Source of the DNA: Nelumbo lutea
Taxonomy: Eukaryota > Streptophyta > Magnoliopsida > Proteales > Nelumbonaceae
Direction: 5' to 3'
Assembly: GCA_022828595.1 (NCBI GenBank)
Contig: JAKGHH010000001.1
Location: forward strand, 116,510,999 to 116,574,998
Length of the DNA stretch: 64,000 nucleotides
A model generated the notes under the pieces. The model saw nothing but the letters and a program-made list of their open reading frames with translations, ran no database searches and had not been told where the DNA came from. The translations under genes were made by a program, and so were the position numbers. This document shows, piece by piece, positions 47,759 through 57,855 of the stretch (the stretch's first letter is position 1; the number at the start of each line of letters is the position of its first letter).

Positions 47759-50700
47759 GCATTTTATTTTTTCATCATTTAAATTCTCAAAGCAAAATGA
47801 ATCAAATTGAATCATTCCATCCCTCCAAAAATTCTTATGGCACTGGGCGGGCCAGTCTCAAATTGAGAAATAAATCAAATGATAGGTATCAAATCTAGGT
47901 CTTTGGTAACAAAACTCCGAAACTTTACCAACCATGCAAACTGGCATCGTCATGTAAAGTCACATGTTGGTAATTGACATGTACCCTAAAGCAATATTGC
48001 ATACATTATATACACGGGAAAGGATAAGCCTTACATGTGTGGATGCAAATAAACCCGAGTGAACCAAATCAGAATCAATTCAATCAATCTCCTTTTACCC
48101 AAAAATTAATTAAAAAAAAAAAAAGAGTCAATCTTACAAGCTATTCCTTTACCCAGATGGTGTAGAAAACCAATAGTATGCGTGGGAAATAAATTAAAAA
48201 GAGAGAAGTTGGTCCATGATTTACACTCTTGCCACAGACTCTCACTAGCAGCTGGTTCACTTTTGCATCACTGAAAAGGCTACAATAAATAAATAAAAAA
48301 CACCATAGGTTTAATTTAATGCATTAGTTTGTGTTAACTTTTACAATATCTTTGGCCCTTATTTTTCCTCGATCTCAGTCGTACTTGTGTAGATCAAAAA
48401 TAGAAAAGCAAGGCCCTTATAATGGACAATGGGCCTGAAGGAATCAATGGCACTCTAGAAACCATCGGAAATAAAGGGACAAAGGTATCCAAAAGCTAAC
48501 TCCTACGTTCAAGCATGGATAAACTGTTATATCAAGCTCTTGGGGCCAGCCACGACCATTTTTTGTTCACCTTCACACATCTCAGAAGGTCCAAAGCGTG
48601 TCGGCCCCTCAACTCAAAAGCCATGGATTCTACGAGATAGGCATTCTGTGATGTTGCATCGACTCTAATTGTCGTTTCTCCTATCCTTTGGCATGCTTCT
48701 TCTCTCTAAGATAAAAAAAAAAAAAGAGAGGAATGAACAGTAGATAACCCTTTGCTAGCTAGTGATGGTTTCTACATATTTAATCATTCCATACTAAAGT
48801 AGAGCCTGTATTTTCTATTCTAATTATTTGTATTATTTGTGTAATGCAGTTTGGATTTGGAAGGCACTCTGCTTTATTTGCATCAAATCTCAATCTTGTT
48901 TAGGTTCCTTTCTTTATCTGGCATAAAATCAGAACACGCAAGGATAATTTTGCGTGCCGCCCATTGTATGACTGTAAATAAAAACAGCTTATCCTGATTA
49001 TAAGCTGTTTTTCTCTCCAAATTCAAAGAGAGAGAGAGTGGTTCAATGATTTGAAGCAACTTTTAACTTCTGTGAACTGAAATCCGCAAAGATCTCAAAA
49101 AAGAAGTAAAACCCACAAAGAGAAACACCACACACACACACTATATATATATATATATAGCATATAGGACGGGGATGAGATATTTCAGATTTTTAGTTGG
49201 GACTCGAATTGGAATTATTTGAGGGGGAGACATTATCATTTAAGGCATATCCTCCTAAAACCAACTACACTCAGATTCTTTCGCCTATTGTTTTGTTTCC
49301 ATCTTGAAAAGTGAAAACACACAATCAAGCATGGCTTTATTTATGGTTAGATCATCAACCATTTGTGTTTCATCGTATTTTTTGTTTTTTTGTTTTTTAC
49401 TTTTCCTTGTTTGTTTTTTATTATCTTTTTTTATGAGGTATCATAAAAATTTTCTATCAATACATAGAAAATGTGAAAAAAAAAATTATATTGTAACATC
49501 TGTTATGCATGACCCTTCTTGACTACCCCATTTCTTTTTCTTCTTTTTTTGTTTTTTTTTTTTTGTTATATACTAGAAATCTTGATTCATAGTGAAGGTA
49601 ATTGCCCTTATCCATACAATTTGGGCCCTTTCATGTTTAATACACATGAAGATCTCTTTGGAGGGGTGGGGGTGCGGGTTGTTGAGTATGAATCCGTTTT
49701 TCAAAAACAAAAGCAAAACCAATGATATTGCCGAACACCCCTTTAGTCTTACAAAAAAGACACTTTTTTTTTTTGTCTTCATGAAGCGACACAGCGGGGT
49801 AGCCTATCCCCATCCCCCATTCCTCATCCCCTTACTCACCTCCCCTCTAAACCCTAGTGATAGGATTTGATCCCAACTATAGCAAGTCATCAACTGATCC
49901 ACCATCATCAGTTGGTAAAAAACCCCTTATATGCTATTTTTGGTATGATGGTATTCTTTAATAAAAGGCAAAAGAATAACTTGCTTTGTATTTACCATGA
50001 ATGCATAAAAAAACTCATATATAAGCTAAATCATAGTTACCTACCATAAAATGAAAGCAAGAAGGTAGAGTTTCATATGAATGATACATGTAAAATGCTA
50101 TAAACAATAGTAATTAATATGCTATTTACTTTGAGAGCAAAAAGTCACATTATAAACATTCATAAAAAGTAAATGATATGCCTATAAAGAAAATGAAACT
50201 TAATAGATTTCAACTATGGTGCATCCATTAATATTGGTTGCATGTTAAATTAAAATCTCATGGTCTAATTTAGGAGAATCTTTATTTACCCCCATTTTAC
50301 AATTTTTTATTCAATTATGATATTATTATTTATCAAAATTCATGAATAGATTTTGATTGGTCATTAATTATTGTTATTTATCAAAATTCATGAGTGGATT
50401 TTGATTGGTCAAAACTCTTTCTATACCATATATTTCCCACATCATAGATTTTCCCTTATTTTATTGTACAATTGGCAACAACGATATTAGGAAAATTGAT
50501 ACCAATACAAAGGATGATATTTGTATGGTGTCATAAGTCGGTGTGCAACACAAGTTTTTAAATTATTATGAGTGCAAAGTAAGGTAAAAATTTATAAAGC
50601 AAGTTTGGATGAATTTTCTCCCAAAAACCTTTTTAATTCATGTTTCATAAGATATATTTTCACGTTCAACCAATTACATCATTTATGCAGAGTACACTAG

Positions 50701-51678
50701 ATGCATCATAGATTTTGTCAATTTAATATACTATTTATTTAAATCTGACAAAAATATTGAGAAAACTAATATTGAATTAGATGGGCAAAACTGTCCTTAA
50801 AAAACAGTACACAGCTGGTTACTTAATGCTGCTTTTTGTACAATGATAAAAGATAAGAAATTAAATATACCCAATTATGGAGTGGATTTGGGTTTTAAGG
50901 ACATACTTGTCCACTGCAAAACTCAGCTAAGATTGGTCTTTTGATCGGGACCCAGAAATTTACTACGAGCCTACTCCTGTCGGCCTGATATTTCATAGGT
51001 TTTGGACTGTAGTCTGAAGAGACCTACCTGATGGACCCAAACCTTGAACCAACCCAACCTATTTTCATCCCTTGCCGAGTTCAGTATTTACTCCTATCAG
51101 TAAACCGTAAAATGCTACAGACACGGATGAGGGCAATGAGGGGTGGCCCGTTTTCGCCAACACCAAGGAAGCAGACAAAGATTAGAGCCGAAGAGCGTCC
51201 TCCTTGTCAAGTGACGAATGGATTCGGGTTCCAAATCCATGACCATTAACACTGCGCAAGAAAGAATATATGTTTAGTGATTAGACACTGGAACACCCAA
51301 AAATGGGCCATTAGCCCATTACCCATCTGGTATCTTATCTTGGGGCGTATCATCAAAAGAGCAAAATATCGGTCTCGTCCCTGGGAGTACTTCTTTCTTC
51401 CGATCTAAACCGTTGGATGTTCAACTCCACGTGCCCCACTAGATGACCATCCTTATCAATGAGGTATGACTTTATGAGGACGAATTGAATTCCACGACTC
51501 AACAAACATATCAATAACACAGCAACAACGAAAAAAAATATATAGGAGAAATAAAAGGAGAGGCATCAGTCATCACTCATCCGAGAGAGGGTAGAGAGAA
51601 GGGGCGGCCTAGAGCTATAGAGCTAAGAAGATTAGATCTGATGGGGATGAAGGTGAGAGAGGGAGAGGGGGAGAGAGA
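47759..51678. other. AT-rich intergenic DNA without a supported gene
   Basis: Contains (TA)n near 49142-49159, poly-T and poly-A tracts, and a short two-copy repeat at about 50318-50410 (TTTATCAAAATTCATGA, then TTTTGATTGGTCA) that recurs near 62209. Open frames at 49304-50049 are low-complexity. No exon-like structure recognised. Confidence 0.6.
47830..47955 (-). other. Possible tRNA-derived SINE remnant
   Basis: Minus strand reads TGGTTGGTAAAGTTTCGGAG, then ACCAAAGACCTAGATTTGAT. This resembles the A-box/B-box head of plant SINEs, but the B box is degenerate (GATTTGATACC where GGTTCGAATCC is usual). No clear tail or TSD. Confidence 0.3.
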
Positions 51679-51683
51679 TTAGA

Positions 51684-52689
51684 TGTTATGGACTACACCA
51701 CCGATCGGCAGCGCATTCGGCGCAGCATAGGCAGTAGTTACACAGTGGGCCGTTTAGCAGCACGCATCGCCCGATAGCGCTGCCCACAGCAGTCGACAGC
51801 GTACCGCACGCACCGCCTGATAGTGTGTAGCACGTAGCGCCGCACAACGCCGCGACCAACGCGCAGCATGCACTGCCCGGCAGCGCGCAACACGCACCGC
51901 ACGGCAGCAGCACCGCGCACACCAGACGCACGGCAAGCAGCGCCATGAGCCGCGTGCACGCTCTAACGCGGGGGTGTGATGTTATGGACACACCACACGG
52001 CAGCGCACTGCGGTGCAGCCATAGGCAGGCAACACACACACGGGCCGCCCAGCAACACGCACTTGCCCAGCAACGCCGCACAGCAGCCTAGCAGTGCACC
52101 GCACGGCAGCACGCACCGCGCGGCTACGTCCGACACTGCACGGCAGCAGCGCCATGAGCCGCGCGCATGCACTGTGCGGCAGCGGCACCGCGCAGCGGCC
52201 GGCACCATGAGTCGTGCGCACGAGTACCCGACAGCAGCAGCAGAGTGGGCCACACGATAGCTCATAGGGGTGGGCCCCTACCTTATCTGGGCACGTCAAG
52301 CCAACTTACCTTATCCTATCTTATCCTTATCCCTTATCTTATCTTATGCCTTATCCTTGTCTTATTTTTATCTTCTTAAGTAAGAGTTGTGTTACCATTA
52401 GGAGTAGGTAATTAGGAGTTTTTTTAGTTTAAGTTGGATTAACCCTAGCCTGGCCGAAATCCAACAAGGAATTTCCCTCTGTAATCTCCTATTTAATGAG
52501 CTATGAATTGAAGTAAAGCATTTAGTTTCCAACCAAGAAAAGAGTGAGGAGAGTTCGGTGGTCTCTTGGAAAAATCACCCACTAGATAGTCGAAATAGGG
52601 TCTGTGCGCAAGGCCAAAGGCAAGGGAAGATCAGGGGTTCCTGCCGTGGAACGACTCGTGACGCGATCCTACGCTCGGGCCCATAAACA
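51684..52689 (+). repeat. 5' LTR of the TR-GAG element, with internal duplication
   Basis: The LTR start TGTTATGGAC recurs inside at 51980, preceded by GGGGGTGTGA, which resembles the purine tract before the 3' LTR. The first about 600 bp is an irregular GC-rich array of words such as CGCACCGC and CGGCAGC. The 3' part (from about 52260) is ordinary U3/R/U5-like sequence shared with the partner. Confidence 0.88.
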
Positions 52690-52693
52690 ATTT

Positions 52694-52705
52694 TGATATC
52701 AGAGC
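52694..52705 (+). other. Primer binding site (initiator Met tRNA type)
   Basis: TGATATCAGAGC, one base from the usual TGGTATCAGAGC, four bases downstream of the LTR end. Confidence 0.8.
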
Positions 52706-52713
52706 CTACCGTC

Positions 52714-53884
52714 ATGGGGGAAACAGGAGCCGCTGTCTTCACGATCCACAAGGTAGAGCATAGGCTCGCCGAAACCTGCTTGGAAGTTCGTGAGGTCAAG
52801 GATGATGTTCGGAAGCTGCGACGCCTACTGGAAGCGTTCCTCTCCAACAACGAAAGAAGCTCTGAGGGAACCGCACCACCAACAGCCGCCGTCCGGACGG
52901 GGCGGAGACGTCCAGCGAACAACAGACCGCTGCCCCTAAACAGCCGCTGTTATTCCAGTACAACCGGCTGGAATTTCCATCCTACAACGGTGTTGGAGAC
53001 CTAACTGGGATGTTGCACCACTGCGAATAGTTCTTTCGCAACCAGCGCACCGATGACAAGGACAAGGTCAGCTTGGCCGCGTTCCAACCTGACCGAAGAA
53101 GCGCAGCTCTGGTTCTACCAAGTGGAGCAGGAGGAATAGGTCTTAGTTGGGGGCAGTTCAAAGTCGTACTGCTCCTTCGGTTCGGACCCCCACTAACAAA
53201 CAACCCCTTGGGGGAACTCATTAATCTCAAGCAGTACGGTTCCGTAGCAGAGTATCAGCGGCAGTTCCAGACTCTTTTTTGCCAGGGCCTCTTCAGTATG
53301 CCCAGACCAGCAGGTGGAATATGTTCACAGTTGGTCTATCACGGCCAAACTCCTGAGAGTTGACTGTAGAGAGATGTAGAAGCCCGCCTAACCTGGTCAC
53401 GGCAATGAATTTAGCCCGAGCCGTTCGAGCGCAAAACTGCAGATTAGCCGAGGGCCATTCAGTAGCGGCTGGGACAAACCCGAAGCCTACTGGAGGAGGG
53501 TCTTCACTGGCAACCAACAAGGAACCACTTCGGAATGGCTCCATATCCAGCAGCCAGCCAGAACGGAAGCCATAAACGAGCACCAATTCCAGGACCAGCA
53601 TCCAGTGTGGGGAGCAGCGGCGGTACACCCTATTAAGCACTTGTCAGGGGCTGAGATGGGTAGATACGCAGGGCGAGGGGGCAATGTTTTAATTGCGATG
53701 AACTCTACTCGGCAGGGCACAGGTGCAAGAGACTTTTTCTGCCTCCTGGTGAAACAAGAGGAAGATGAGGATGAACCCCTCCATGGGAACCCGATCCAGG
53801 AGGGCAAAGCACCTAGGATTCCTTTGAGGGTGTTTCGACACCCCCAATTCGAGCTCGAGGACAAGCTCGTAGTTTGGGGAGGGG
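52714..53884 (+). pseudogene. Retrotransposon gag (PF03732-like) joined to a pol C-terminal tail, broken
   Basis: ATG at 52714. An N-terminal helical region is followed by a Retrotrans_gag-type domain that can be followed across frames: LEFPSYNGVGDLTGML, KVSLAAF, EEAQLWFYQVEQEE (about 53090-53140), then INLKQYGSVAEYQRQFQTL. Further on a Cys/His region is absent or decayed. The last residues before the 3' LTR, HPQFELEDKLVVWGG, resemble the end of gypsy pol polyproteins (FELEDKL.. GG). Protease, RT and integrase are absent between them, so pol was deleted. Frameshifts and stops are present. Confidence 0.75.
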
Positions 53885-53889
53885 TGTGA

Positions 53890-54729
53890 TGTTATGGACA
53901 CATACCACCCGGCAGCGCACTGCGGCACAGCCATAGGCAGCGCAGCACACACAGCGGGCCGCCAGCAACATGCACCGCCCGACAGCGCTGCGCGTAGCAC
54001 GCACCGGCACACGCCGGTACCGCCGCACGGCAGCAGCGCCATGAGCCGCGCGCACGCACTGCGCGGGGTGTGATGTTATGGACACACCACACGGCAGTGC
54101 ACTTGACGGCGCAGCCATAGGCAGTAGTGCACTGCGGCGAGCCGCCCAGCAGCACGCACCGCCCGACAGCGCACCGCTTGGCAGCGCGCAACACGCACCG
54201 CATGGCAGCACGCACCGCGCACACGCCCGGCACCGCACGACAGCAGCGCCATGAGCCGCGCGCACGCACTGCGCGGGCAGCCGGCACCGTGCGGCAGCGG
54301 CACATGAGCCGCGTGCACATCCCGGCAAGCAGCAACAGAGCGCGGCCCACACGACAGCTCATAGGGGTGCGCCCACCCTTATCTGGACACGTCAAGCCAA
54401 TTCGCCGCCAGCTTACCTTATCCTATTCTTATCCTTATCCCTTATCTTATCTTATCCCTCATTCTTGTCTTATTTTTATCTTCTTAAGTAAGAGTTGTAT
54501 TACCATTAGGAGTAGATAATTAGGAGTTTTAGTTTAAGTTGGATTACCTCTAGCCTGGCTGAATCCAATAAGGAATTTCCCTCTGTAATCTCCTATTTAA
54601 TGGAGCTAACGAATTGAAGTAAAGCATTCAGTTTTCCAGTCAAGAAAAGAGTGAGGAGAGTTCGGGTGGTCTCTTAGACAAATCACTCACTATATATGTA
54701 AAAACTAGGGTTACGCTCGGCCCATAACA
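53890..54729 (+). repeat. 3' LTR of the TR-GAG element, with internal duplication
   Basis: 840 bp, shorter than the 5' LTR (1006 bp) mainly because the first GC-rich unit before the internal start (54072) is 182 bp against 296 bp. The internal start is again preceded by GCGGGGTGTGA. Confidence 0.88.
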
Positions 54730-54734
54730 TTAGA

Positions 54735-55365
54735 AATGACAAATGATGCTAACTCAGACCCCTTTCAGCGAGGGAGACTTCCAGTTACATCCCCTCTTTT
54801 CAATAATTTTCTTTTACGTCGCTACACATCTACACAACAAGGAAAGAATCATTAAGAAAAGAGAAGAGAGGGGTGGAATAGAAAGAGAGAGAGAAGGATA
54901 AAGATATAATATAAGTAAAATAAGAGAGGGGACTTTTGGAGCAAAAAACCCAAATAATGGAGGGAAGCCCCTGGCCTTTGCCCTTTCGACGGTCCAGGTA
55001 ATAGTAGAGTAAGAGAGAGAGAAGGCACGGAGAATCCCAATGCGCAGCAGAGTGGAGTCTGTGATCGGGGAGGTGACCGAATAAATTATTTTTCTAACAT
55101 CTGTCCACAGTCCACATTCCACACACACACACATCCATCTCCCTCTCTCTCTCTCTCTGGGTATGAGGTGAACCTCATGAAAGCTTATGATTGTTCATTT
55201 CTCAATCTCCATTTCTCCCATCCCGTCCCTACACCCGTCTCTCTGATCTCAAAGAGATGGAGGCTGTAATCTGAAAACGGAAAGAAAGGGAGAGAAAGAT
55301 TCAATCTTTTTCATTATTTTTAGAGTGAGTGGTTGGTACAGATCCGAGGAGAGTGAGGAGCGGGG
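54735..55365 (+). promoter_or_regulatory. Promoter and 5' leader region of the AFB4/5-type gene
   Basis: The 631 bp between the TR-GAG element and the start codon. Contains GA-rich tracts (about 54860-54920 and 55010-55025), (CA)n at about 55118-55130 and a (CT)n run at about 55142-55158, common in plant 5' leaders. No TATA box or transcription start is assigned with confidence. Confidence 0.45.
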
Positions 55366-57855
55366 ATGAGAGAGAATCGAACGGAAATGTCGGAAGATGA
55401 CGAGAGAGCAACGGATCTCGGCGGTGGTGGAGCTGCTGTTGTCGAGGCATCGTCCAATAAAACACGCAGCTTTGGCGGAAATGGTGGTGGCGGACTCGGA
55501 GTCGGAATCGGCGGCGTCGTCGATTATTGTCCGTCGCCGTACCCGGACCAAGTCCTCGAGAACGTACTGGAAAACGTGCTTCTCTTCCTTACATCACGCC
55601 GCGACCGCAACTCGGTGTCCCTTGTTTGCAAGTCTTGGTACAGGGCGGAGGCGCTGACTCGGACGGACCTCTTCATTGGGAACTGTTATGCTGTGTCCCC
55701 GCGCAGGGCAATCGAGAGGTTCCAAAGGGTGAGGTCCTTGGTGCTCAAGGGGAAGCCTCGCTTCGCTGATTTCAGCTTGGTCCCGCCCAATTGGGGTGCC
55801 CACTTCTTCCCCTGGGTCTCTGCCATGGCCGCTGCTTACCCTTGGTTGGAAAAGGTTCACCTGAAGCGGATGTCTGTCACTGATGACGATTTGACCCTCC
55901 TCGCTCACTCCTTCCCCGGGTTTAAGGAGCTTGTGCTCGTCTGTTGCGACGGCTTCAGCACCGCTGGCCTTGCCGCCGTTGCCAAGTGCAGGTATTTGGG
56001 CTTCATTTTCTTTTTCTTTTTTAAATCTAATTATCTAATTGCTGCTTGTTTGGCTATTTCACTGGTGTCGTAAAGTGGTTTGACATTGGATCTATTTCTT
56101 CTTTTCTTTTCCTAAACGGTATTTTGGGTTATGAGGTTCTACTTGATATTGTCTCCATCAGGATTAATAATGTAAAAGAGTTCACTTTCTAGGGTTTTGT
56201 TCGTTCTGCAGTTTATCTTTCACTTCATGATCATTGTTAAATGATTGGGTAATTCTTCCAGTCCAAGATACCATTTTATGGTTATCAATCTTCTTGTTTT
56301 TTTGCTCTCTATTGATATATAAAAAAAAACTATTTTGCTTACTGTTTATCAGATTCTGATCCCCTAATGCTATGATCAATCCCCACCTTTGCATTTTAGC
56401 GTTGCTACTTCTGCTATATTATTAGATTTGCTTAAACGTAGAAGATCCCTGTATCTGTATACTCGATCACCTTATAACGCTCTACTAATGACTATGACTT
56501 CTCAGACAACTACGAGTGCTTGATCTAATTGATGATGAAGTTATTGAGGACGATGTGGACTGGATTTCCTGTTTTCCGGAGCCTGTTACCTGTCTTGAAT
56601 CTCTCATCTTTGACTGCGTCGAATCCCCTGTGAACTTTGAAGCTTTGGAGCGATTGGTGGCTGGGTCTCCTTCGTTGAGGAGGCTTAAGCTGAATCGGCA
56701 TGTCAACCTGGTGCAGCTCCAGCGTCTGATGGTTCGGGTTCCCCAGCTTACTCATCTTGGAACAGGTTCTTTCAGCACCTTGGATAACCCAGCACAAGTA
56801 GATCAGGAACCAGATCTCTCAGCTTTTGCTACATGCAAGTCCCTAGTTTGTCTCTCAGGATTTAGGGACATTGTGCCTGACTATCTATCGGCTATCTATC
56901 CAGTCTGTTCTAGACTAACCTCACTTAATTTCAGTTATGCCAACATCAATGCTGAACAACTCAAATCTGTCACCCGATACTGCCATAATCTCCAGACCTT
57001 ATGGGTAAGTTATCTTTTGTGGTCTAGGCTGTGACTTCAGAACTTTCTTACCATATTCAAGTCCCACTTTGTCATTTACTACTAGTATTGCTACAGGTCC
57101 TTGATTCTGTATGTGATGAAGGGCTTCAGGCTGTTGCTGCAACATGCAAGGAACTCCGTGAGCTCCGCGTTTTCCCCATCGATGCTCGTGAGGATGGTGA
57201 AGCTGCTGTATCTGAGGTTGGCCTCCTTGCAATTTCTGAAGGTTGTAGCAAGTTGCGATCCATTCTGTATTTCTGCCAGCAGATGACTAATGCTGCTGTG
57301 GTGGCTATGTCAAGGAACTGTCCAGAACTCATGGTCTTTCGCCTCTGTATAATGGGGCGTCACCGGCCTGACCACCTGACTGGAGAACCTATGGATGAAG
57401 GATTTGGAGCCATAGTCATGAACTGCAAGAAGCTGACAAGGCTTGCTGTGTCTGGCCTACTCAGTGATAAGGCCTTCAGTTATATCGGGGAGTATGGTAA
57501 GTTGATTAGGACTCTCTCTGTTGCTTTTGCCGGAGACAGCGATATGGGGTTAACATATGTGCTAAAGGGTTGCCCCAAATTGCAAAAGCTAGAGATCAGG
57601 GACAGTCCATTCGGGAACTCGGCCTTGCTCTCTGGCTTGCACCACTACTACAACATGAGGTTTCTCTGGATGTCGACATGTAAATTAACCCTTGAAGGAT
57701 GCAAGGAGGTTGCTCAAAGAATGCCCCACTTGGTGGTTGAAGTGATCGGGGACAGGGATGAATGTGACACTGGTGATGCCATTGATAAGTTATATATGTA
57801 TCGATCTCTTGATGGGCCAAGGGCTGATGCACCACCATTTGTGATGATCTTGTAG
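55366..57855 (+). CDS. AFB5: Auxin co-receptor F-box/LRR protein, AFB4/AFB5 clade
   Basis: Exons 55366-55991, 56506-57004 and 57097-57855. Introns of 514 and 92 bp have GT/AG ends and phases 2 and 0, and a TACTAAT-like branch site lies at about 56483. They join into 627 codons, close to Arabidopsis AFB5 (about 620). Residues 1-58 are an acidic/Gly-rich extension that sets AFB4/5 apart from TIR1. The F-box follows (about 59-104, [23 protein letters not shown]), then leucine-rich repeats to the end ([19 protein letters not shown]). As an SCF subunit it would bind auxin with Aux/IAA proteins and lead to their ubiquitination, mainly in the nucleus. KGKPRFADF (128-136) has Arg132 where TIR1 has His78, an AFB4/5 signature linked to picloram-type auxins. 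Arg457 aligns with TIR1 Arg403. An alternative start is Met8 (55387). I saw no miR393-like site. Confidence 0.95.

Larger units (their letters stand above)
51684..54729 (+). mobile_element. GC-rich LTR-gag-LTR element (TR-GAG type), plus strand
   Basis: TSD TTAGA at 51679-51683 and 54730-54734, identical. 5' LTR 51684-52689 and 3' LTR 53890-54729, both TGTTATGGAC to CATAA(A)CA. A primer-site TGATATCAGAGC begins four bases after the 5' LTR (52694-52705). A purine tract GGGGAGGGG precedes the 3' LTR. The 1.2-kb internal region encodes gag and then only a pol-like C-terminal tail, with no protease, RT or integrase. It is therefore non-autonomous. The LTRs are unusually rich in C, G and CpG compared with everything around them. 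Confidence 0.88.

Noticed and set aside
51686..52299. Several overlapping long Ala/Cys/Arg-rich open frames on both strands
   Set aside because: They follow from the GC-rich repeat composition of the LTR; frames overlap on both strands and have no family motif.
53813..54519. Open frames of up to 179 codons over the 3' LTR
   Set aside because: Same GC-rich LTR repeat read in different frames; not a gene.
55594..55908. Minus-strand frame of 104 codons
   Set aside because: Shadow of exon 1 of the AFB gene in the opposite strand.
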